DNA from: Lytechinus pictus
Lineage: Eukaryota > Echinodermata > Echinoidea > Temnopleuroida > Toxopneustidae
NCBI RefSeq assembly: GCF_037042905.1
Contig: NC_087251.1
Span: 33,397,001 to 33,461,000, forward strand
Length of the DNA stretch: 64,000 nucleotides
Reading direction: 5' to 3'
Shown: piece after piece, positions 45,583 to 58,200 of the stretch
Position numbering within the stretch: position 1 is the stretch's first letter
How the letters are laid out: the number at the start of each line of letters is the position of its first letter
Program-made: the position numbers and the translations under genes
The notes under the pieces: model-generated
Told to the model about the DNA's origin: nothing
Databases searched by the model: none
What the model saw: only the letters and a program-made list of their open reading frames with translations

Positions 45583-46746
45583 GGTTACTCTTACAGTTCT
45601 CAGTAGCTTGTCACTCATTCAATGTACAAGATTTTGATATTACCCTTTCCTCAGTAACCCCTGTGTGCTGAAATAAGGTTGGCAATGTTTGGCTTGTTTT
45701 CTCTTGATCAAGTGGATAAATGCTATTTTTGGGCACAATCAGATTTTACTTTGGTCCAAACTAAACTGAATCATTTCAGAGTTTGTGTGCCATATTTTTA
45801 CTTTCGACCATTAGAGTCTCACAAAATATGCTCAAAATTACAGTTGTTGAAATATCTGGTGAATAAAAAAGAACTTTCACTAAGATTGTCAAATTCTGAT
45901 TCATAGATAGCTTTCTTCAGTGTGTGTTGAATGCTGCACAAAACTCAACACAGACAGTCTGCATGGCTGCAGACTGCAAGCGGCAAACACCATAATACTT
46001 TGAGCCATTTAAAAGGTTCCAAACATTTAGATAATTATTTCACTTACCAAGTTATCATCAAATCACTTGTTGAATTCATTACCAAATCAATTGTTTCCAT
46101 CATTTTCTCTCTCTTACGAAGTAATATCAGAAAAGAAATCTGTCGGAAGTCCGCTGTTTAAAAACTGTGGTCGTCGGTGGCACATCATTCCTTCTTTCAG
46201 CTTTCACGCCATGTATTGTTTGAGTTGCCGTATTCACGATTTGCACGCTCTGTTGGCAAAATACAATCACTCTCTCCTGCCTATCACACCAGCTATTCGA
46301 AATTCCCGCCATTGTGCGCTCGTTTATCTCCCCAGTAACTAGTCCGGGGGGGGGGGGGCACAAATTGTACCCTGTCGCCTTTCCAGCTAATTTAGAACAG
46401 GGACGTGTTCGGAAACCAATTTGACCTCCATTTTTCCATTTTGTAGTGACAAACTTTTGTGTTGGCTTTTCAAATTTACATCAGCACCCCCAGTAAAAAA
46501 AAAATCGTTTCCAGGTCCCTGTAAAATCTTAATTAATATAATTCCGTATCATTATCATCAGTTTGTTCATTGAATATTCATGAAGACCTGCATAGAACTG
46601 TTTCACCGAATTAATGCAAATCTTTAAAATGTCATAACTTCGTTACATTCCTTGAACTTCGTTATTCCTTGTCCGATTTTGATGATATTTTCAGTATTGT
46701 GTGTGTCTGATTTTCTTCATCTGTTCAAGTCAAATTAATTGTTGTA

Positions 46747-46992
46747 TATCGATCCAACTTGATGCAGTCCATGGCCCATCACCAATCTATCTGCGGAACT
46801 CGATACAGGCATACCAACCCTCTCGTGTACTACGATCATCAGACTCTTCTCAACTTAAAGTTCCTATAGATGAAGCAGTCTTGGGGTGACCATAGCTTTT
46901 CCCATGCAGCCCCCTCTATGTTGAACAGTCTTCCTCTTCCTCTCCGACAGGCTTCCTTCGTCTCTTCTTTTAAACAATTACTTAAAACCAGG
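46747..46992 (+). pseudogene. C-terminal fragment of a non-LTR retrotransposon RT protein
   Basis: One frame reads GPSPIYLRNSIQAYQPSR then VLRSSDSSQLKVP. After a frame change, the next reads SWGDHSFSHAAPSMLNSLPL followed by PLRQASFVSSFKQLLKT. This is the classic end of CR1/L2/jockey-type proteins: a PSR-LRSS block, then a GDR-F--AAP--WNSLP block and a final F----K--L. It is truncated at the 5' end, with a frameshift near 46870. A GGGGCGGATCCAGGATTTTC repeat sits directly on its 3' end. Confidence 0.75.
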
Positions 46993-47033
46993 GGCGGATC
47001 CAGGATTTTCCAGGGGGGGGGGGCACAGTGCAT
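46991..47033 (+). repeat. GGGGCGGATCCAGGAT repeat followed by a G-run
   Basis: GGGGCGGATCCAGGATTTTC then CAGGGGGGGGGGGC. The same 5' word occurs at 56513-56528, and a complementary variant (GCCGCCCCTGA) near 63760. This looks like a short dispersed repeat widely scattered in the locus. Length of the G-run is probably unreliable. Confidence 0.6.
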
Positions 47034-47099
47034 TAAAACACATCTTTCCACCTTTTGATTTTATTCTTCACTTATATTAACTGTATTATCGTTATCAAA

Positions 47100-49620
47100 T
47101 CTTGCAATTTATTCATTTAAATCAGTCAAATTAATAACATTGAATTGACCTTTATAGATCATAGATGTTTAAGCTATATTAATCAATCATTCTTATTTTT
47201 ATTATTTGATTAAAGTAGGATTGTTCCTGTAAATCAAACTAAGTCATATCTGTCTAAAGTTTCCTCCAGTTTTTTTTTTAGCTCCGTATACCATTAAGTT
47301 TAAAAGTTTGTACTTTTAATACAAGTTCATGAGCGTCAAGCCTGACGGATGTATGCGCTTTAAAAGAATCCACCCTTATTATTATCATTATTATTATTAT
47401 TCAAAACTCCTCAGAACCACGAGGAATGGTTTTGAAGATTTTTGTGCTTTTTTAGGGCAAAGTTGAAAACCACCATTTTGCTCAATTACTCACTCATCCA
47501 TTCAGTTTTGTTGATTTCTTTTTTTTTTCATCTACTTTTCTCATCTTTGCCCATGTATATCTTCAGCTATAAAAGAAATCACGTTTATCCCTTCCGGGCT
47601 TCTGTTTTGCCTGGTGAGCAAAAGAAAGTTTCTGTCATTGATAGTTTTTTTTTTTTTTTCATCCTCAATTGAAATCATAATGTTTTCATGTTTGTGGGGC
47701 CCTCCAGGCCTACTGTCTGGGCCCCGGTACAGGATTAAGTTGCTGGCATTGGTATTTTTGTGAACCCCAGTTTACACTGTATTGCAAAAAGAATGATCCA
47801 TGTATGTTTTCAGTGAAATAAATCAATTGTATGACATCTGGATCATTTGAGTCTGCTCTCTGGGACCCCGTAGATAATAAAATTGCAGGAATTGGTATTT
47901 TGTGAACCCTCAAGTATGCAGGTTCAATTTCAGGTTCCATATGACCCGGTAGCAACATGTTTCCTTGACCATTATCATAATGTGATCATAATAGGACCAT
48001 CGAACATTTTGTATATCAAACTCTCAGCCAGCTCCGGAATAAAGAATCGATTTCATATTCATTGTTTATAATAATGATAATAATAATAATAATATATCAT
48101 AATAGCATAAGCTGAATTCAGCAATATTTAATAAGAAATAATATTGAAATAGTTTTACACAAATACATTCAAAGCATGAACATATATAAATATCAATAAT
48201 ACTTTTTTTGGGTAATATGAATGCAAAATAACGACATTATCAAGAGAATATTTGAAAAATCTGTAATGATTATAGTTAATTGCAAACAATAATTATATAT
48301 TTTCTTAATAGGCATTAAACGAGAATGCGGAAGGTAAGAAATTGTGATATGAATTTTGTGACCTGTCGACATACGGACCCTGCCGATTTTGACGCCACCA
48401 ATTCCAAGAAGACAATGCAGCTGATGCTCACCGTGTGTGTGTGTCGAACGAATAAAGCTATACGCGTGTGTGTGTGTGTGTGCATGTGGCGTCGCTATGC
48501 TCTGTGCGAGGGAGACACACATAGACAGAAGCAGAGAACTGGGCATTGCTACTGGTATTTTATTCCACGGTAGGGAAAGCGTTGGAATGGCGGTTCATGT
48601 ATCATCTGCATCATTCGGATAAAGGGTTGCATACATGACTGTCACTGTGTGGTAAGCTGCTACTACATTTGCTTTCTGCAAGGTAAGATTGCTTTTATTG
48701 CGACGAAATTTGTCCCAAATATTCCCCAGTGAAGAAGTGGTATTTTAACATCTTCCTTAGATAGCTGTAACTCAATGACAATGCTGTTCGGTTTTCAATG
48801 TGATCATCATCGTTGATTTTATTTTTTATAATCATGAAAAATGTGTCGTTATTCCAATTCTATGCTATTTTTAAATAGATATATTCTCTTTTGGAAATAT
48901 TCTAGACCTAGACCCTTTCTATTCACAATTTTTTTTCTCACACCCAAAATTCGGATGCTATAAGGTGGAGGCCGTTAAGATATAAATACTGTGATATAGG
49001 TAATGTTATTATGCACAACAATAAATGTAGCTGTCTTATTCTAAGCTACATAGGAAAAACGTTACTATTTGCTTAAGCCAATGTGCCATTAATGACTAGC
49101 ATAATGTTTCCACACTGTTAGATGATACAGTCAATGGTAAGGTTGTGTGACATTTCTTTTTTTAAATTTATACATTTAGAATACAGTGTGGCTAGACCGG
49201 TGAAGAATAAAACAACATTGTAGGTTCTCATTTCAAATATAATGTATTGTACACCGAATGGAAACATGCCATGGGCATAATATTTGGTCCAGTAATGTAT
49301 GCAGGTCTCACCATTGAAGTTTTTATTTTACTGCTAAAATGCATCATTCAAATAGCTATCATACGCTGCCTTTCTGCAATCAATGAATATAATTATTCTA
49401 GCATTTTTTTTTTCAAAGGAAACTTGCGTGTTTATATGATTCGATATCATCACATTATATCAAACAGAAATCAATTTTTACAAAAGGCCTGTATTCGCCG
49501 CATACACACTAGCACAAATGCCTCCACATATACCCATGCACACCCACACTCGCAGACACACACACACACACATCTATACATAAACATTAACCTTTACGCC
49601 GGGGATTCCCCCAATGTTTA
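47100..49620. other. Non-coding stretch with simple repeats
   Basis: ATT/ATA trinucleotide runs lie near 47380-47400 and 48070-48095, and a GT-rich run at 48436-48482. A GC-containing stretch at 48330-48620 resembles untranslated exon sequence but has no provable border. It could hold upstream non-coding exons of the TMEM196-like gene; I cannot show this. Confidence 0.35.
48436..48482. repeat. (GT)n-rich microsatellite
   Basis: Two GT runs, 48438-48447 and 48467-48482, separated by CGAACGAATAAAGCTATACGC. They produce Cys/Val-rich spurious frames. Confidence 0.75.
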
Positions 49621-49623
49621 TAT

Positions 49624-50104
49624 TATAAATCTTGTACGATATAATGTACTTTGTTACATAGATTGCAATGTAAATAATTTCATGAACACACACACACTCA
49701 ATAGGGCCTAATCTTTGAATTGTGTTGGCAACACAATAAATTACACAATTTAGGCTGACACAATCACACAAACACACAATATACCCAGTCATACCTCAAC
49801 CTCACCCATATGCACACCCCCCCCCCCCTCTCTCACACACACACACTCCCTCGTAAAGGTATTTGTGACCGTAGCATTACGAATGAATGTGTGTTTGCAT
49901 AAATAATAATTATGTTCACAATCTCTTCAATTCAACAAACGACCGAGCAGGAAAAATAAAACATGAGGGAATAATGCTATCTCCGTAAATATCTCCATAA
50001 ACACAATGCTCTCTTATTCTCTGTACATATGTCATGCAACATACACTTTCAAAATAATGTAAATAACCTTTAGTTTTTCAGTTTTCAAGAAGTTTTCAGC
50101 CTAA
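49624..50104 (+). repeat. Tandem duplication, unit 1 (481 bp)
   Basis: TATAAATCTTGTACGATATA starts this unit and recurs 481 bases later at 50105. Both copies continue through the CA-rich run, AGGGCCTAATCTTTGA, CCTCGTAAAGGTATTTGTGA, GAATGAATGTGTGTTTGC and CATGCAACATACACTTTC, and end near CAAGAAGTTT...AGCCTAAT. Identity is high apart from the CA-run and small indels. Confidence 0.9.
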
Positions 50105-50602
50105 TATAAATCTTGTACGATATAATGTACTTTGTTCCATAGATTGCAAAGTAAATAATTTCATAAACACACACACACACATTAGGGCCTAATCTTTGAT
50201 TTGTGTTGGCAACACAATAAATTACATAATTTAGGCCGACACAATCACACAGACACACAATATACCCAGTCATACCTCAACCTCACCCATATGCACACCC
50301 CCTCTCTCTCTCACACACACACCCCCTCACACACACACACACACCCTCCCTCGTAAAGGTATTTGTGACCGTAGCATTACGAATGAATGTGTGTTTGCAT
50401 AAATAATATGTTCACAATCTTTTCTATTCAACAATTGACCGAGCAGGAAAAATAAAACAGAAGGAGGGAATAATGCTATCTCCCTGAATATCTCCATAAA
50501 CAAATGCTCTCTTATTCTCTGTACATATGTCATGCAACATACACTTTCAAAATAATGTAAATAACCTTTAGTTTGTCAGTTTTCAAGAAGTTTCGAGCCT
50601 AA
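50105..50602 (+). repeat. Tandem duplication, unit 2
   Basis: Second copy of the unit at 49624-50104, lengthened by an expanded (CA)n run at about 50306-50345. The shared antisense frames at 49574-49792 and 50085-50273 are consequences of the duplication. Confidence 0.9.
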
Positions 50603-51944
50603 TAAAATTTCATGTTTTTTTCTACATATTTCTTTATACATTTTCTAATGCTGTTTATGAAGGCTAAAATGGCTGCGAATTGTTCTTCCTTTGTGAATAA
50701 GGTAGTTAGTTAAGGATTCCTAACCTTCGATTTGCGATAATTTGTCTTGCATACAAAGGGCATGATATCATAAAATGTTTTACGGTTTCAAAAGTATGAT
50801 GATTATTATAAAGATATGTGTCGTGTTTTAATCAAATAATTGTAATAATAAATAATAAATAATTTTAACCTATACATAATATTTACCATGACGAAATTGA
50901 TGCAAAACTCTTTCATCTTTCCTGCAAAAACCTTTTATTATATATTTGTACTTCACCTCTCGATCCTTGTATGTTCAAAAGGCTCTTTGAAGTGAAAAAA
51001 AATCCATTCGAATATTTATAAAATGTTCTCTATAAACGTATGAACTGTAGGCCTACTCAATAAAATATGAATCATTCCAATAATTACATAAAATATTTGA
51101 AACTTACAAGAATATATTATCAAAACAGTTCAAATATGAGATTATGGTTTTTATTATTACTTATACTGCTTTTTCCTGAAATGTCAAATAACGCTTGAAA
51201 TTAATTTAAATTGATTTTGCGCAATCAATCCATTATTTTGATTTATGTAAATAATCATGAGCCATTACGGTGAATGCTTTTCGTATACCACCCATCCGTT
51301 ACAGTATCAATCCAAAAAAGGTGGTCTTATTTCATAGCTTTGCTTTCTATCCCATACTTAATGGTTACATACTCCATTTTGATTCGTGACAATGTCATGG
51401 ATTAATGATGAAAACTATATCTCCCATTAGGTTTACTGACAAGCTGTAGTAACACTTATCTAATTTGGTGATCCCCTGGAATTTGTTCTTACTGCCCATT
51501 GAGTATGAGGCATGCATATATATTAAATAGTACTGATAAAAATGACACGTTTGTGATTATTATTGAATTTAAGAGAGATGTAAATATGCATGCTGTCCTG
51601 GTTATTTTTTTTCTACTTTCTCTTTTTTTTTTTTTGGGGGGGGGTAAATATATTACAGGCAGATTTTAGTTATTAAGTTATCTCATATTAACCCCAAAAC
51701 AATTGGTATGACATTTAAACAAAAATGATCGGTAATACTTGTAACTTTGTAATTTGTAAATAGGCCTAATAGTAATAATAAAATGATGATGATTAGTATT
51801 ATTATTGGAAACAATATATGATCAAAATGTATTACAAATATGTAATTCTTATATCGTCTCCTATTATGACAAAATATCGGTAGCATTAAGAGGTGTCCTC
51901 AAATGATTTTTAATGCAGTTACTTTTCATAAATTACTTCTATAG
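50603..51944. other. AT-rich upstream flank of the TMEM196-like gene
   Basis: No exon or element is recognised. It includes a T/G homopolymer tract near 51620-51650. Transcription presumably passes through or starts within or upstream of it, but no TATA box or initiator can be defended. Confidence 0.35.
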
Positions 51945-52022
51945 ATCATCCAGACGAGACAGAGAAGGAGGAGGTCCGATTAAGTCTTGCTCCGTAATTT
52001 CACTTTATTACTTTGCTGCAAC
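51945..52022 (+). other. Probable 5' UTR part of the first coding exon
   Basis: A possible acceptor (TTACTTCTATAG) ends at 51944. If used, 78 bases of untranslated sequence precede the ATG. An in-frame TAA at 51981-51983 shows that coding cannot extend upstream in this exon. Confidence 0.4.
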
Positions 52023-52250
52023 ATGGTTTCTGGGGTGGTAGACACGTCCGCTTCGAGCAATAACCCGGAAGCAGATGAGAAACGGAAGATCACATGCCTT
52101 CGATGCTGCTCGGTCACTGCACTTTTAGTCCTTCTTTCCGTCCCTCACATGATCCTGGGCCTCCCCAGTGTGGTAGTGGGAGTGATCCTCTACAGTGACG
52201 CGCACATCTGGCTCGCGCACACGGTATCACCGATATGGAGTGGTGTTTGT
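52023..52250 (+). CDS. TMEM196-like, coding exon 1
   Basis: Seventy-six codons with cytoplasmic N-terminus (MVSGVVDTSASSNNP...), a Cys-rich juxtamembrane CLRCC, helix 1 and the start of helix 2, ending exactly on TGT before the donor GTAAGT. Confidence 0.85.
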
Positions 52251-55200
52251 GTAAGTTCAAAGGAAACTTATAACATTAATGGACTTGTTCATTTTAACGT
52301 TCGAGAATGCACTATTAAAACGAGCAACACAACTGAATGGATTTTTAAAGATAAATAAAAATTTAGACACTATTTCAAAGATTAAAATAGATAATCCAGA
52401 TTATATTCATAATAGAAATCATTTGTTATTATATTGGGTTCGTGAATTTTCTTCTATCAAGTCACTGGTACTTATATCATGAACCAGTGTTCTGGTAAAG
52501 TACCTAATAGCTTAAAAATCGGAAAAATCATTCTAGTTAAAAAAAAAAACGTGATAAACATACATTTTCAAATTACCAGCCTATTAAATTGTTATCATGC
52601 TTTTCTAAAAATCCTGGAAAATTGTTTACAAAAGACTGAATTCCCACTTAGATAATAACAGAATATTAAAAAGCTGTCAGTATCGATTTATAGGGTAGGG
52701 CAATCATGGAGCATGCGTTAATTGACTTAAACAATGCTCCCCTAACTATGAATAATATTAACCACTCATTTGGAATATTCTTATACCTATCAAAAGCCTT
52801 GGACATTATAGACCAAAACTTACTCTATTATCTCATTACGGTATTAGGGGCGCAGTGTGGGATTGGTTTCAGAGCTACTTTCTTGATCAACAAAACTACA
52901 CTTCGTTTAACAATTATGATTCTCAATATTCGATCGCCCAGTATAGAGTCCCCCATGGCTCCATACTGGGCCCGCTTCTTTTCCTTATTTTTTTAAATAA
53001 ATAGTTTATGTTCAGCATCTTCATTCTTTAATTATGTTTGTTTTTCTTTTTTTGCTGATGACACGACTATCATTTCTACCCATAACAACTCTGTGTATTG
53101 AATTATGTAATATGTGATTGGTTTGATGCAATCAAACTCGTTGTTAATTATGACAAAACTTATTTTATTTCCGAAACCTCATTTATCCCAAAATGTAGCT
53201 TTTGACTTCAATATCAAAATTAGAAATGTAACTTTAAAATTGATAAATTCCGTAATTTTTTAAAGGATTTGTACTAGATGATAAATTGTCTTACAATTAA
53301 CACCGATTTTTTTTTTAGTAATAGGATGTCAAGGAATATTTTGGCTAAATGTGTTAGCTAAAATGTATTTTAGCTAAATTACGTAGGTCCTATAATCTTT
53401 AAGAAAACAATTTGATTTTGCTTTGCGATTGTGTATTACTTCCTTATATATATTGTGGTAATATCACTTGGGCAAGTTGTGGCACTACAAAACTAAACCC
53501 CATACACTGTTCTAACTCCTCTTGTATATATAGCTGGCTCCGTCACGCCCATTATTTTACATTAAACACGTTGACAATTTTTTATATTCACAAAATTCAA
53601 ATAGCAATTTTAATGTACTATGTTAATCACAACTTAGCACCCCTCAATATAATAAATCTATTTCAATATAATAAAGATTACCATCATTACAATACTCGTT
53701 CCCACTCTAAATTCAATTACCCAAAGGCCAATAGCAGTCAATCAGTCATATGCATTATTTTAAATCCACTGGTCCTCGTATATAGAATTCACTCTCTTCC
53801 AATGTTATTCATAGCACTAATGTTACAGCATTTAAAACCAAACTCAAAATTTAATTCATAACTATGTATGCCAAATAGTTACATTATTCTTTTTCATACC
53901 CTTTCCCTGACCCCCCCCCCCCCCATTCCCTGTAGGTTTACCGTCTTATTTATTCTGTATTGGTTGTATCTATTGTTGTTACTTTTTCACTTTTATGTAC
54001 TTTTAACTTTATGTATATTATGTATTGGGTGTCCCATTCATCAAGCTTCTGCTTTTAGGGGCACCCTAATCATTTAAACAATATTTTCAATAATTGTGCA
54101 TTCATGTGTAATTTGTATATTGATTTTGAAAATTCGGATTGAATACAATGAATTAAATTGAACTTAATCAGTGTAAATCACATTCAAAACTACCGTTTAC
54201 ATTTTGATAATTAAAAAAAAGAAATCATGAACATTTATTTAAAAATAATAATGAAGAGATGGTGGGGAAAAATGAGTTCATCGAGTCATTGATGAAATTA
54301 ATTGAGTCTATTCTCACATTTTTTATTAGTTTATATAAAATGATGATTATAGAAGGTATTTTGTGTATAAACTGACTTCGCTTTAATGGTGATATGCTGC
54401 ACATGATCTAAGAATAGACGTTTGACGATATGACAATTTTTTTTGTTTATATCATTGGATAATCCTATTTTTATCATTCATCAAAGCAATATGGCTATCG
54501 ATCATTTGTTTTCCATTCAACAGTTTTTCTTTTGCGGTGTCTTTGGAATAGTGTCTGCTAAGAGAAGTACTCCATATACAGTAAGTAAAATTAAAATTGT
54601 CATATTCCATTTTCATTACAAATTCAAATAAAAATCAATCATCATTAATTCTCAAGAAAAATATATGTTACGGTTCATTTAATAACATTGTGAAGTTAAT
54701 GGGTTGACATTATGTATTTGATATTTATCTACGATTCCCCTTCTCCTTCAACTCCATATACTTATTTGTCTCCTTTATCTTTTCTTTATACCTTCATCCC
54801 TGTCTCTTTGACCTTCTCGTGCCTTTTCTCTTCTTCTTCTTCTTCTTCTCTTCTGATTACCAATATTTTCACCGAAGCAGTTCTAAAAATGCTGTCTTTA
54901 TTCAGTTCACTTAATTTAACCCGATAAGCCAATTCGATATGTCGCCCTCTTTTGTCACCATAGGAAAAATTGGTACAGTTCTGGGGAGTGTTTCATGAAA
55001 GAACTTGTCAAACGTTTTTCATCTGACAATCCCCATTTTATCCGACAGTTACAATAGGAACCTTGCTTCTTATCCAATCAAAATCACGGAAAGTTGTCAG
55101 TTGGAAAATGTTGATGAAATGCCCCCTAGGTTCAAATCATGGTTTCAGAAAAAGTAGACCTCGACCTTTGGGCACACATAAATGCATTTACCAAGCCACG

Positions 55201-58200
55201 TGTTTATCTGATGAGTGTAATTGTTTTATTTTATTTTTTTTAATTATTTTTTGGGGGAGGGGGTGTATTAAAAGAATACTATCCTACATTCGAAGTGTGG
55301 ATTTGCAACATACCTGTTTAGTGCCGTCCGAATCATAGTATGACCCCCCCCAAAAAAAAAAAAAAAAAAAAAAAAAAATCAAAATATTGTAATCCTCTAA
55401 CACACTTGTCATTCTCATCACGTTCTTGGTCATGCAACCGTCAGCAAAATGTTAAAGTTCTTCTATTTAGTTTTCATAACCATCTCTGTCCCATTTTCCT
55501 AAATCAACGATGGACCATGAGATTAATGATCTGCGACTAAATACCATCTATTTGAGAACATCAACGCATAATCTTGGCCAGGAAATGTACTTTTTATGCC
55601 TCTGACCTCTAACATTGTCTCACAAAATGTAACATGAACAGTCAACAAGACTATTCTAATGGAAGTCATTAGTGCCATTCAATAGTCCATACTATGACAT
55701 GATATGACATCATCCAGGGTGTTAGTAGAAATTGTACATGCCATCTGCATGGATCATGGATTTTGGCTACGGTGTATTTCACGCATTGTGCATACATAAT
55801 GTGGCATGCAGTATGTACTTTTGTCGACGATTCGACTTATATCTTATCTATTTGGTGAGCTGTAGCAATGATGTTTGTGGAATTAAAGGCTATTGAAGAT
55901 ATCTCCCTCAAAGGTTCCTATTTGTCTGTAGTCAAAGCTGGAAAGCTGCTTCTAAACTGTTTTGTTTTATTTAATGAAATAGAAAAACTGAAAATAACGA
56001 TAATCATAAACAAATATTTTATGCTTTTGATGGTTGTATATAATTATACTCGGAACTTTTGGTGAATTGCAAAAACAAACAAAAAATTCGCAGCCTCAAG
56101 GTTTAACCACTTTGAAGAAGTACCTGCAGAGGATAGTCTACTGATATGTATGAACGGTTTCTATTCTTCGTAAATTTTCCCCAATGTTTCGCAAAGCGCG
56201 AGGGAACTATCAATATTTTGGTAAATTAACTTTGTATTGAATTACTTGACTATGAAACTGAATTCTTTAATCATAGATGAAATAATTTTACCCCTCTCTA
56301 CAGATATTTTGTTTTTCGTCGTTCTGCATAATCAGTCTCATGGTTGGTATCATCGATATGCAGCTCTTGAGACTTGGTCTAGTCAACCACACAACAGACG
56401 GACAGACATTCCTTAAGGTAAGTCGGCCCACTATAATATTGTAAGAAAAAATAATGGCTAGATGACAGGTTAACGAGATGCAACTGTCATTTTCAGTCCT
56501 ATTTGTTTACAGGGGCGGATCCAGGATTTATCAAGTGGGGGCATTTTTGTCCAGGAAAAATGTAACAACCAACAAAAAAAGGGATCCCCACTTCCGTTTC
56601 AATGACATATTCTCCTAGAAATATGTTTTGTCACTCAAAAGGGGAGGGGTGGGGCACGGGCCGGATGTGCCCCTACCTAGATCTGCCACTGTTTGATTAA
56701 TTATAATCAACCACACAACACAAAAACACAACCAGCTGACTACTTATTTTAGCTAATTCTTTTTTTTTAGTGCAGGATCTACGGTAGATGTTGACCTATT
56801 AATATAATAACTACAAAACACATGTTTATGGAATTTAGATTTTTTTTTAAAGGATACGTCATGCAACAAGGACGTTTATTGGGTTGAGAAGCATTGTTAC
56901 TTCGGTTAATGTCAGATATATAATGGAATTTGTCCGATTAAACATACGACAAGTCCTTTCATGAAAAGTTCTCCTGGGGAGCCTTTCATCAATAATTTGT
57001 ACGACAGGTTTTTAGATCTGACAGCTTTCCTTGATTTTGATTGGCCGAGAAGCACAGTCCAAATATTACTTCTACACTCTAAAAAAAGAAATGTTAACTA
57101 AACATTTGAAAGGTTGGAGGAGTGACAACATTTTCTAAATGTTGCATTTACCACTTTAAATGGTTCTACCCAACACTTAAAATGTTGGATTCAGCTTTAT
57201 ACAAGGTTGGATGTAACATTTGGAAAAGGTTGTCACTCCTCCAACCTTTCAAATGTTGATTTAACATTCAATTTCTTATAGTGTATCCTTCTTGTCTTTC
57301 AGTTATTTGAGTTCATCAACCATGCCCTGTCCTTTCTTGTCTCAAGATATTTTCACTATAATCAGTTATTTGAATTAAACAACCATGCTCTGTTCCTTTG
57401 CCTTGTCTCAGGACAATGTAGATCCTGTCATCAATATCGCATTGGGTATAGCAGGAGCGGAGAGTTTTATCTGTGCCCTGAGCGCCCTGTTTAGCTGCCT
57501 GGTAGGCCAGCATGTCCGCAAGGCACTTCGGGCCGGCGGGCAACGAGTGATCACAAGAGAACAGATTATCGCACAGCGACAAGAACAAATTAGACAGGTT
57601 AGTTTGAAGCTAGACAATTTTCTGGCAAATTGTTCAGTCCCTACAAGATATTTCTCCCAGAAACTGATATGTCGCCGCTCTCGACCCGGGTGAGGCGAAT
57701 GGGTACCTGAAAGATTAACTTTCTTGAATGAAATCAGGTGCAGAATAAAGTGGCAGCCGGGGTAATAATAGGCCTAGTTGTTATCGTTTTGTTGGTATTT
57801 ATTATCCCACATAAATTTTGTTTCTACTCAGCAGATATCAGTCTTCCCCTTTTTATATATCAAAGACAAATCATTACGAACAAACAGGCCAAAAAAACCC
57901 AAACAAGACAGGGGAAAACAGAGAAAAGACAGATGAATTAAACATTACCGCAGCAGTGTGAATACTTTTAAAGATGAAATAATTGACAGGTGTGTGTTTG
58001 CGTACGTGATTATGGGAAAATAATAATTATTACAGAATGCTTGAAATTAATGCGACTTTTCAATTCAAGAAAGTTAGGTCTAGTTGGGACAAAGAACAAC
58101 TGTAAATTGCATCACTTTGTTCATTTCAAATAAATAAATAAATAATCTTCAGAATAGCACTAACTTCATATTGGTTATTGTAGAGATATGATTTTTGTAA

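Noticed and set aside
48193..48622. Cys/Val- and His/Thr-rich frames of 61-117 codons
   Set aside because: They depend on the GT/CA microsatellite at 48436-48482.
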